In this document: piece by piece, positions 23,101-35,100 of the stretch
Numbering within the stretch: position 1 is the first letter of the stretch
How the letters are laid out: each line of letters opens with the position of its first letter
Assembly (NCBI GenBank): GCA_033239525.1
Contig: BSYO01000016.1
Span: forward strand, 8,629,045 to 8,693,044
Length of the DNA stretch: 64,000 nt
Source: Nepenthes gracilis
Taxonomy: Eukaryota; Streptophyta; Magnoliopsida; Caryophyllales; Nepenthaceae
Reading direction: 5' to 3'
Translations under genes and position numbers: made by a program
The notes under the pieces: generated by a model
Told to the model about the DNA's origin: nothing
Database searches by the model: none
What the model saw: only the letters and a program-made list of their open reading frames with translations

Positions 23101-26100
23101 ATTATGTAGGAGCACAAAATATTTGAATACTCAATAACCGTCAAGAGTATTCAAATCTAAATGCAGCACATATAAATCAATTATATAGCATAATATTCAT
23201 GTCAATAAAAGCAATAAATGCAGTGTAGAAAATAATTTAAAACACGGATTGGTGATGAGAAAAAATCTTAAGAACCAAGCAGTTTTTTAGTAAAATCATC
23301 CGGGCTTCTTTAGTTAGTAAAGGTAGATTTATTATAAGAAAGTCAACTTATAAGTTGGTACCATAGCTAAATAGTAGTTGACTTATTTCTGACCTGTGAC
23401 CCCTAAGAACTCGTTAGATTTACTTTTAGCAGCAGCATTGAGCTCCTTCCTATCTTCTAATAGACTAAGCTTCACTGCTAGTTTGTCTCCAAATACTATT
23501 GGAAATTGAGTGTCTATTTTATTGAAGGAACTCTAAAGGCTTTCAGGATGGAACAAGTATTAGCAGGGTTTTAGAGTTTTGGTATTGAGAAAATATGAAT
23601 TCGATCACCGATCTTGAAGGGCTTGCATCTCTATGAAAAGACGTTTAAAACTCGCAGTGACGTAGTTAATGTGCTCCTCTTGAACCCTCTAGAAGAGTAA
23701 TAAGGTGTTTTAAGAGACCTCGTATGAATACAATCGAATTGATTAGACATCTAGAGAGCTTGTCCATAAAAACTGAAGTTCTAGGAGTGGACAGAAGGGG
23801 CTCAGACTGGCCCGAGAGAGAGGGAGATGGGGGATCAATTGACATAGGGTCAGCCAAGGGGTCTTGCCGGTCCAAAGAGCGGCGAGCATGGGCCGGACTC
23901 TGCTCCAATGTGGTTTGGCCAATTGGTTTCCCAAGAGAAAAATGGGGGAGATTTGAAATTGCAACATTATGAATGTTTGCAAAAAAATTTCTTGCACCAT
24001 TTAGAGGGAGCAATTAAGTTAGTTAGCACCGGTTCCTAGGGCTGAGAGGTAAGCATAGAAGAAATTGAAACATCAAGAGAGGTAAGATCCACCTCTCTCT
24101 AAACTGTGAGTTGGCGATAATTCATGTGCTTTACAGACAAAGCTTCTGTGGTGGAATCAATAAACTGAGAAGTATCACGTGCAGGACCAGTGTGAAACTT
24201 CTTGGCAGGTTGCTTCTTGGTGTTAGCCATTTGAAAAGCAAGAACACAGCCAAGAATCAACAAATATCTCAACCAACCACCATACAAGAACACTTAATCA
24301 CATAAGTAAAGCATGAGATAAAAAACCTCAACATTTGAATCATAAAAATACTTAACCTCAGCCAACACCCATGTAGAAACGTTATTCTTAACACAAAAGC
24401 ACATGGAGGACCTTTAATCTTAGGTCAAATGACCTTTAATTTTAGGTCAAATGAACATGGAGAAAACCCAACACATATCAACAAGAAGGCCACCTTTAAA
24501 TCTACATCAACAGGCAAAATATCACTCAATCCCTATTAAAGCACCACGAATCATGAGAAATCAAACTGAAAAATGACGAAAGAAAGTGCACAAACGGTAA
24601 GTGAAGCAAACATGGAGAAGATAAAGCAAAAGGAGTAGAAGAGGAAGAAATTACCTCAGATCTAGGTAATGACGGAGAATAATAACTGAAATTGGCACTT
24701 GGAGGAAAACCCATAGAGAGAGAGAAGTCCTAGAAGAGGGATGAAGAGGGGAGAAGTGGCTTCACATGAGGCTGTGCACAAAATAAAAGAGCATGGATTT
24801 ATTTTGGTGCATGTGCATGACATAGGCACTCATTTGGTGCGATAGGTAGAACAAGCCAGCACATAAGTATGACATAAGTGTGCATCAGGCTCACCTGAGA
24901 AGAAAAATTTCTATAAAGCATGCATCTGCATCTGGTGAGCTCAGGCCAGGCGCGATCAGCACAAATAGATAATAGGTATCTAACAGAGCTAGATTATGCT
25001 ATGAATGTAAGTGCAATAAACTCACTTGAAAAATATGACAATAATAAGCAAGCAGCATGATTTTGGGGAAAAAATTCTTCCACTCCAACTTTATATGTGC
25101 TGAATAATCAATGATATGAAAGCAACCACTCATATACAAACATAATAAAACAAAGTTGGCCATACAAAGTTCTGTGCGTGAAGTGAATAACTATACCTAG
25201 TTGAGAAACCTAAAACCTTAAATTGTGAGAGGAGCCCAGCACATGCCATGGAAACTCTAGTGTGATTAGGAAATCTTGGACAAGGAAGTCAAACCTAACG
25301 CTATTGTGACTTCTAGCTCTTAACATTTCTTCTCCCCCTTACATTGTGCCCTTAAAAGGAGAAGCTCGTTTTTTTTTTTTTTTTGGTTCTAATATATATA
25401 GAATTCTATTGCTAAGTTCAGCTGGGCACACTCATTTTATATGAATATTTCAGGGAGGGTTTTAGCTGAGGTATGCTTAGTCCAAGGTCAATTCAAATTT
25501 AAGGTCAACCTTGCATATTTAAAATTGCTGGCTTGAACTCATAAACGTCGTCAAACTCTCAATTAACAAAGTACAGTGACTTTAATGGATTGGTGTATCG
25601 AACAAATTATAAAAAAACCATTCTGTTATGAAGCAAGTAAAGTTGGATTGATTCACAAATAACTTACTAAACACATGATATTGGTGTGCATGTCCGAATG
25701 AATTCCAAGACAAATGCAAGATAAAAAACATGTTGCCAAAAGACTATTTTAGACATTCTTCATAATATATATATTTTTTTATTTTAAAAAAATCATGATA
25801 GAAAGGAAATGTGCAAATAAAAAATTGAAAACATATTTTAAACGATGTGATGCAACCTAAGCTACATGCAATAATACCAAGAAGAAAAAGATATAGGGGC
25901 TAGCACAGATGCTAAGAGCTTTTTGCAAGGCTTTGAACCTAAGGCCATCTAGAGGTTTGATAAAAAGATCAGTTAATTGATTTTCCATGGGAATATGTTC
26001 TAACATCTATGGGAATATGTTCTAACATCTCAGCGCGAGCCTTGACCAAATAACTAATGAAATGATGACGAATGTCTACGTGTTTGGTCCTAGAGTGCTA

Positions 26101-29100
26101 AACAGGATTTTTAGAGTTTGTTAGTAGCACTAGTGTTATCATAGTACACAACCATTATATCTTGATCAAAGCTGAAGTCATTTAGCATCCGTTTTATCCA
26201 TAATTGTTGAGTGCAGCAACTCTCGGCCGTGATGTTCTTGGCTTCGGCTGTGGATAAGGAGATCGAATTTTGCATTTTTCTCATCCAAGACGTTAAGTTA
26301 GTGCCCACATAGAAACATCCTCTTGAGGTGCTTTTCCAATTATCAGCACAGCTAGCCAGTTGGCATCAAAATATCCAGCAAGATTTAGATTAGAATCACT
26401 AGAATACCAAATCCTTAACTCAGCAGGGCCATTCACATATCTAATGATATGTTTCATAGCACTTAGATGAGATTCTTTTCGGTTAGCTTGATACCGTGCA
26501 CTAATTCCCGCACTGAATGCTATATTGGGGCAACTGGCGCTGAAGTAGAGAAGATTTCTTATAATGCTCCAGTAAAATATTTGGTCAACACTTTTGCTAG
26601 GAGAGTGATGACCTAACTTAATACTAGTACTCATAGGAGTCCTAGTGTGTTTCTTAGTTTTGAGCCTAAAATGTTTGACAAGGTCTTTTGCATATTTAGA
26701 TTGCAAGTTGAAAACGATGTTTTCACGTTGTTTGACTTGCAAACCTCGAAACAAATTCAACTCATTTATTATACTCATTTTTAATTTATTTTTCATAATT
26801 TCAGCAATTTTATGAGCAAGAGAGGGAGAGGGAGAGCGTAAAACTGTCATTAGCGTAGACATAAACAGCAAGCAAGCAGTCTTTATTATGACGAATGAAG
26901 TGGGTTTTGTCTACTCCCCCTCTAAAAAAATCACGTTCCAGAAGGTATGAGGTCAGTTTGTCATACCAAGGGCAGGGGGCTTGCTTTAAACCATACAAGG
27001 CTTTCTTGAGCTTGTACACACGATTTAGGAATTTAACACCCTCCCTCTCAACCATATTCCTTTATCCAAGTTCCTGATGATATAATCTTTAAGGTGGTTC
27101 AACTTAACCCTAGCAGAGGGTTCAGCACAAGGACTACTATCGGATTTGGAGGTCTCATTAGGTTTTCCAGGGAACTACTGTCATGGTTCATCACTATCAA
27201 CGCTCTCAAGGGATCCCCGTTCAGTGTTTAAAATTTCCTTTGCGAGATCATCTAAACACACGATTTAGGAATTTAACACCCTCCCTCTCAACCATATTCC
27301 TTTATCCAAGTTCCTGATGATATAATCTTTAAGGTGGTTCAACTTAACCCTAGCAGAGGGTTCAGCACAAGGACTACTATCAGATTTGGAGGTCTCATTA
27401 GGTTTTCCAGGGAACTACTGTCATGGTTCATCACTATCAACGCTCTCAAGGGATCCCCGTTCAGTGTTTAAAATTTCCTTTGCGAGATCATCTAAACAAC
27501 ACTGATTGATTCCATCGTAGTTTGTGTTGGCGAATTATACGCCCTGTTGTCCCTGCTAGTTTAAGTGTATCCTATGAAAATCAACTCATCAATCTTAGCA
27601 TCAAATTTAGCAAAGTCTTCCCTATCTCTCAAAATGTAACATTTACTTAGTAGTAGGCTTCTTCCCTTTCCACATTTCATGAGGTATCATTTTAGTTCTT
27701 GAACGCAAGTACACCCAATTAGTAATATGACATGTAGTGTTGACAACTTTTCCCTAAAAATGTATGGCAATGTCTTCCCTATAAAGCATGGCCTTGGTCA
27801 TCTCTTGAATGACCGATTTTTCCTCTCAACTACGCTATTTTGTTAACGAGTAATGGCTGTAAAGTATTCCTGACAATTCATTTTCATCTCAAAAAATATC
27901 AAAGCATGAATTCTTAAAGTCTTTCCCATGATCACTTCTAATTCTAGAGATAGTGCATTTCTTCTCAATTTGAAGTCTCCTAAATAGAGCTAAGGTCACT
28001 TCTAAAGTGTCAGATTTTACTCTCAACCGTTATTATCTAGGAAAATCTAGTAAAATTATCTTCAACCACCAAACTGTAATGTTTTCCTCCCAGACTCTCG
28101 GTCTTAAAAGGTCCCATTAAGCCCATATGCAAAAGTTCAAGAGGTCTCTTGGTAGTTATCTTGGCTGTCTTTTACGAGTTGCTTTGATTTGCTTGCCAAA
28201 TGGCAAGGACCACACACAATGCTTTCACTTTTATCGATTTTAAGAAGACCAGTAACAATTTCCTTCTTGGAGATTCTCAACAAGTTTTTGTGATTTGCAT
28301 GACTAAGTCGTTGATGTCAGAGTTCAAAGTTTCTTGCACTACAACATTCTCAGTTGGAGTTGGGGATCAATCCATAATAGTTAATTGTAGACCTTTCCCC
28401 TTCCATAATTATCTCACCATTTTGATTCAACATAGTGTATTTGTTTCTGACAAATTTGACTTTCCGTTCACTAACACAAATTTGACTAATATTTGGCAGG
28501 TTTGATTTAAGGCCCTCTATAAACAACACATCTTCAAAATTGGGTAGTTCCAAACTTTCAATAGTGCTTTCTCCAAGGATAGGGCATTTTGTACCATTGC
28601 CAAAGGTTACAACACCAGTGCTACATTTTTCTAGAGTGGCAAACATGGAAATAAGTGTCGAGAGCATCCAATATCAAAATACCCCATTTCGGAGTTTTTT
28701 GCTTCAATAGCAATATGAGTGACATTATGTGTTAGTTTATCTTTCCTCTTCCACACCATTTTCTTTGATTGAATTCCTTCAGTTAAATTTAACACAATTT
28801 TGTTCAAATGCTTCACTTGAATGACAAGATTTACTACTTGCCTGGAATGATCAACAAGGTTGCAGTTGTTGAGTTTGGAACAATTAGGTCTAATGTGGCC
28901 ACGCTGACTACAGTATTTGGTACATGGGGGTGGTTCTAGCAACAACCCAATCATCATGACTTTTAACCTTCCAGAGACCACGTTTAGGTAAGGGCATAGA
29001 GCAATGTGAACAAATATGTCCAATCATAGCACTGGTATGACAAGTCAGCACAAATTTCCTGGTTAGAATGACCTGAGAAGATTGGACCTTATGTTGGACC

Positions 29101-32100
29101 CTACGGGTCACATGAATAGACTTTATTACTTGTTTTATACAGCTTGAAGATGAACTCTTAACTCTTTCTAAGCTACCATTTGTAGTTAAAATAAAGACAG
29201 CTTTTTAGGGTTGAGTTTGTTAGGAGCTGTTTTAAAACTATAGCCTTTCTTATTTCTAACTGCCATTCTAATACTGAACATATGATCATATTTTTTCATA
29301 CTTTTTCTGAATATAGAAAGCTGAACCTGGGATTTTTTAAAATTACTTTCAAGAGATTTTACCGTTTTCTTAGGAGACTCTTTCAAAGATTTCAAGTTGT
29401 TAAGCTTTTCTTCTGAATTTGAAGATGTCGATTTAGGTTTAATTTTTCCTTTTTCATCTCATCCAGCCCTTTTTTGAAGACTCTTGTTTGATTGTTTTAT
29501 TTTGAGACTTTGATAAAACTGTTTATTGAGAGCCTCTTGGAGACCATTGGAGTCATTATCATGATCAAGAGATACATCATCACTTGCTAAGTTGCTATCC
29601 TCATTATTCTCAATGTGAAAGACAAATGCCATACAGTTTGAGTGACTCCCGGACTTGGAAGACTCATTGTCATTTTCCTCTGTCTCTTCATCTGATAGAG
29701 AGGCATTTAAAGTTTTGTCTTTGTTGCGTTTGAAGTTGGGGACACTTTGCCCTAATGTTACCATAGACTTAGCACTCATGACATCGAGTGCCTTGCGATT
29801 TCTTGTCTATCAATTCCTTGTCATTTTTGTATATATATATTTTTGATCTTTACATTTCTTAGATTTTGATGCAAACATCATGGATGTAGAGATTTGATTT
29901 AATTTTATTTTCAAATTAGATTTGATTTAATTCTCAATTAGAAGAAATTTTCAATTTTGATTTTCTTTCCAAGTTTTATTTGATTTTATTTTTTATTAGA
30001 AGAGATTTAATTTTATTTCCTATTTAATTCTATTTCCAAATTAGAAGTTATTAGATTTGATTTTGTTTCAAAATTATATTAGATATAAGGTTCTTTATAT
30101 AAGGACCATAACTTTATTGTTTGAGATAGTATTGATAAATTGAATGAAATTTGAATGATTGTGATTTTTTTTCCTCCCTATTGGTCTCTACTTCTCTCTC
30201 TCCCCTGGATCTTTTCTTCTCTTCCCCCTAGTTCTCCGTCTACTTTTTTCCCATTCTTTCAATTTCTTCTACTTCCCTTCCCCTACTTTTCCATTCCTTG
30301 CATCAAATTTGGTATCAGAGGAGGTTATCATTTCCTATATCAAATTGTGATTGTCTTTCTTTTCTCTTGTTCCTTCTGCTTTTCACCTCTCTCGGTTCCC
30401 TTCCCATTTACCTTTTTTCCCCTTCTTGATTGTCTTTATTCTCTCTTGTTCCTTTTGCTTCTAACCTCTCTCTATTCCCTTCCCATTTACCCTTGTTCTC
30501 TTTCTCTCATGTCTTCCCCTTATCATCCATTTCCTACATCATAAAGAATCTAGAATCAGCCATTAGTTAGAGTTACTACTGCGAGTAGAATGGCCATGTC
30601 TACTTCACGTACTGACACATTATGCGCTTGCTTCATTAGACAGGAGTACAAACAGGTGTGCGGATTAGTAGATGTATAGGGTGATGGAGTGGCACCATAA
30701 GTGTCAGCCCATTTGGAATATTGTGCAGCCACTTAACTTATAATTGGGGAATTGATTACAGAAATTTTACTCGACGGGATCGAGTCCTAACTACTTGGGA
30801 AGAATTGATGTGGATATCATGGGTGAAAAAAATTGATTTTATTTTCAAATTAGATTTGATTTTATTTCTAATTAAAATAGATTTGATTTTATTTTCAAAT
30901 TAGTAGAGTTTAATTTTATTTGATTAGTAAAGATTTTATTTGATTTTATTTTGGACCCTAAACTCTATTGTTTGGGAATATTTGATGAATTGAATGAAAG
31001 TTGATTGATTGTGATTGTTTCATCCCTCTTAGTCTCTAATCCTCTCTCTTTTCTAGTCTCTCATTCTCCTTCCCTTGGTTGTCTTTATGTTTCTTACCCT
31101 CCTCTTAGTTTCTTCTCATTCCCCTCTCCTACTTTCCCCTTCCCTACATCAAATTTGGTATCAGAGGCTAAATTCTTACTTTTCTTTCTGCCTCCAGTAA
31201 TATCACCAACTCTACTGTCCCACCATCCATTGTCTAACCTACACGTTCTTCCCATGCAACCACATACCTAACTCTACTATCCCCCGTCAAACCTCCAACA
31301 TTACCAACTTCCCGTGCAACTAGCAACACCACCACATCCCTAACTCCACTGTCCCACCATCCTATAGCATATAGTTTGCATCTTTTAGGGAAAGCAAAAT
31401 CTCCACCAATTCTGTCTCTTTTTTATATTGCAGAAAAAAAAGTGTATTTTTGAAGAAAAAGACGAGCATTGTTTTGTCAAAAAAATTGTGAAAAAAAAGA
31501 GAAATCAAAGAGGCAGAGAAACACGTTGCAGCCAACGAAGCAACAGCAACCAAAGGCAGGAGTAGACCCATAGCGGTGACCACACTCACTAAAGCCATCC
31601 TCCACATCACCGTTGACCGCCTCGAGCACCACCTCTCCAGTCGCTACCAAGCCAAAACACACCCAAACAACCCTCCAAACCATCCTAAACCGTAATTGAC
31701 CACTTACTTAAAATCTAATCAACCACTCACCTTACAACCTAACGCCCAAGATCCACCACGAATTACATCAAACCCTAGTTAGATGCCTGAGCCGAAGCCC
31801 AACCAAACCCTAGCCGCCACAACTGACCTTTTTTTTTAGAGAGAGAAAAAAAAAGGGAGAGAAGTCACCAATCGGGTTGTGCCGACTCTTTGTATTCATC
31901 TTCCTTGTCTTCGCCTTCGTCCTTGCCTTCATCTTGTTTGTCTTAGTTACTGTCTTCTTTGTCAACAATTTCATCTTCGTCTTTGTTGTCGCCTTCAATG
32001 CTGTTGCCTTCGTCACCGCCGCGGTTACCGTCACTTGATCAAGCGAGTGTCACCGTCATCACCTAAAAGAGAGAGCGTGCACTGAGCATCCGCCTCTCTT

Positions 32101-35100
32101 CTTTCTGTGTGTGGGGGTTTTGAGCAGAAAAAAAGAGAGGTAGCTCTAGGTCTTTGAGGTTTCTTTTCCTTAGGAGCCTTCTGCCTTTTCCCCTTCACAG
32201 AAAAGAAAAACAAAGCGAGAAAAAAAAAAAAGAGCAGAAGAAAAGGAGCGAAAAAAAAATCAAACAAAATCCAGTAAAAGATCCTCATTACAAGGCCGTT
32301 TTATCTGTGTGTGTCATTTTATTTCTTAAAAAAAAATTCATCTCTTTCACATTATATAATTACTTTTATAGTGGACATGATCGTATTGCAATTGATTCCT
32401 GCTTTATGTTATGTGCTTGTTCTGAACTGTACGAAATCTCAAAAAAATATTGACTTGGATTGCCTCAATTGTTTATTAATTTTAATCCCATTAGTCGTAT
32501 TGGTGTTGCATGCACTTGCGAAGTCGTTACATTATTTTCCATTACACCGCTGATCTAATCATGGATGCTGGCTAGTTTGAAACTCTAAGTCAACAGTTAT
32601 CCCAATTAGTTTTCACTCAACGATAATTACAAAAGTACATGATTGCCATTCAAACTGACTTGGCCACTACTCATCAAACAAATTTAGATATCGCAAATTG
32701 AATTGCCACTTTAAAAATAAGGCCTGACTTATCAAATAATGACAACTTTGATGCATCCCATAATAAGATTTACCAACGAAGATAAGATGGTCGAGCACCT
32801 TATAGATGCGATTATAGGCTTTGGCCCTATGATCAAGAGTGGGATCCGGATGACCACTTTTTTAAAATTATCAAACTGGATGTCCCTACTTTTGATGACT
32901 ACTTGGACCATCGAGTTTTCACACAATAAGTTATAGATATGGATCGTTTCTTTAAATGACATGATGTGTTAGAAGATAGGAGAGTTTAATTTGTTAGCCT
33001 CAAGTTGACCGACAATGCTCAATTGTCTTGGAAATGCGTTGAAGACCTCCTTGTTAGGCATTCGGCCACCCCTATTAAAAGTTGAGTTGAAATAAAATGA
33101 CGCCTTCAAGAGAAATACTTACCCCACTCCTAAGTAGTAACTTACTAGACCAATGGAATGCCCTTAATAGGGTAATTGATCCGTAACTGAGTATGTGACT
33201 TAATTCAATGATTTTTAGATGAGATGTTATATCACTGAGGATGAAGCCATGATGGCAAGATGGTTCCGGCAATGACTAAATAAGGACCTCAGGAGAGGAC
33301 TTATCCTCCGTGGAGTTATGACTTTAGATCATGCGTATAATTTTATCCAAGACTTTAAATTAATTACCACGACATTGTATTGTCAATCAACATGTCATAC
33401 TCCCACTATAAATTCTAAGCCTGCCTTAGGATCCCATCTGTCCACCATTTTTCCTGCAAGGAAAATCTGTGGAAAGGTTGTTGAAACTCCGAGTAGAAAT
33501 TCTTAGTTATAGTGCTTCAATTGTAAAGGTTTTGGATATATTTTTTTTAAATGTCCACATAAAGCCTTATTAATTGACGGGCAAGATGGAATAAATGAGG
33601 AACCCCTTCAAGAACAAATCTATAAACCAAAGTTAGAGGAATTTGATGACTTAAATGGTGATGACATTGATACATTTATGGGCTGTATCAAGACTAACTC
33701 CTCTAGCCTAGACTCCTATTTTTCCTTCCCTGATAAGTCTTTTTTGGACATTGTACAATGTATCTTGACGCAATTCAAAGAGGTTGATGATTGGCGTCAT
33801 TATACTATATTTCACACTTACATCAAAGTGAATGGGAAGGGTTATCAGTTTTTTGTGGATAGCGGTAGTTGTATCAGTGCTATCTCAGCTACCACTATTT
33901 CTCATTTGGGGTTAAACGCTGTTCCATACCCTAACCCATATAGCGTTTTGTCGATTGACACATCTTTTATAGCTATCAAAGAACGATGTCTTGTACTCAT
34001 CTAATTCTTAAAATACAAAGATTATATTTGGTGTGATGTTATACTAATAGACGTGGGCCATGTCATTCTTGGGCACCATTGTCTATATGATTTGGATGTC
34101 ACAATCAAAGGTCGTTCTAATTCCTATTATTTTGTTCACAAAGGTAAGAAAATTTGCATCTATCATTTACCCTCAAAACTGATGGCTCTTAATGAAAAAA
34201 ATGTTGTGATAGAGATAAAAGGATTACATATCATTAGTCCCATAGCATTTGAACGTGTAGCTATTAGCAAGTCTATTGTGTTTGCTATTATCGTTCTTGA
34301 AATATTTTCGAATTCTTTCATATTAATTCCTAATGAGGCCTGTCAAGTCTTCCAAAACTTTTAAAATGTCTTTCTGTTTTTAGTTGTACATGATTACAAA
34401 TCCCAAAAACAATTAAACCTTATCTTGATGTCCTCACATGTTAGTGTGTCCATGACGGCCAAAATTTTTGCACTACATTTTTATGACTTACACATCGAGA
34501 TCAATAACCATTTGAAAAAAATTCATTCCTCATATAAATTTTGAGCTGATATGCATAAAAGAAATGATGCATTTCATGTTAGAGGCTCTATTATAGTTCG
34601 AAGCAGGTCAGAGCTACACCTACATGGGCCCATTTCTAGATTGTAGACTCATAGTGCTGGTACATTTATAATTTTACGGTGAATTGGATTAAATGCATAT
34701 GTTATTGATATTCAATCTCTTTTTGATTTTTATAATATTTTCTATATTGTAAATTTACGCACTTATAAAGGTAGTTTTAAAACATCGGTTGAACCCTTTG
34801 ATGTGCCCCTAGATGCACCACATATTATATATCTACCCATTCCTACATAACTCTCTGCCCTACTGGCACACAATGATAAATTAGATGCTATTCTAGTTTA
34901 GTATATAATGTTTTCTAGGGATGGAGCAGTTCAGCGTTTTATTGTTCTGTTGGATTGGCGGTCAAAGTCCGAGATTGCTTGGATTGCTAGAGAGAGACAC
35001 CAACAATTCAACCCAGGTACTTTGGTATTTTATCTGAGTTAGCAGGATTGCTCATTTCCCAACCCAAATCCTTTTTCCTTCCGACGGCATTGGTGGCTCA

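Noticed and set aside
30155..30544. 129-codon open frame rich in Phe, Ser, Pro and Leu
   Set aside because: Translation of the pyrimidine tract of an LTR; the same happens at 31005 and 35503.
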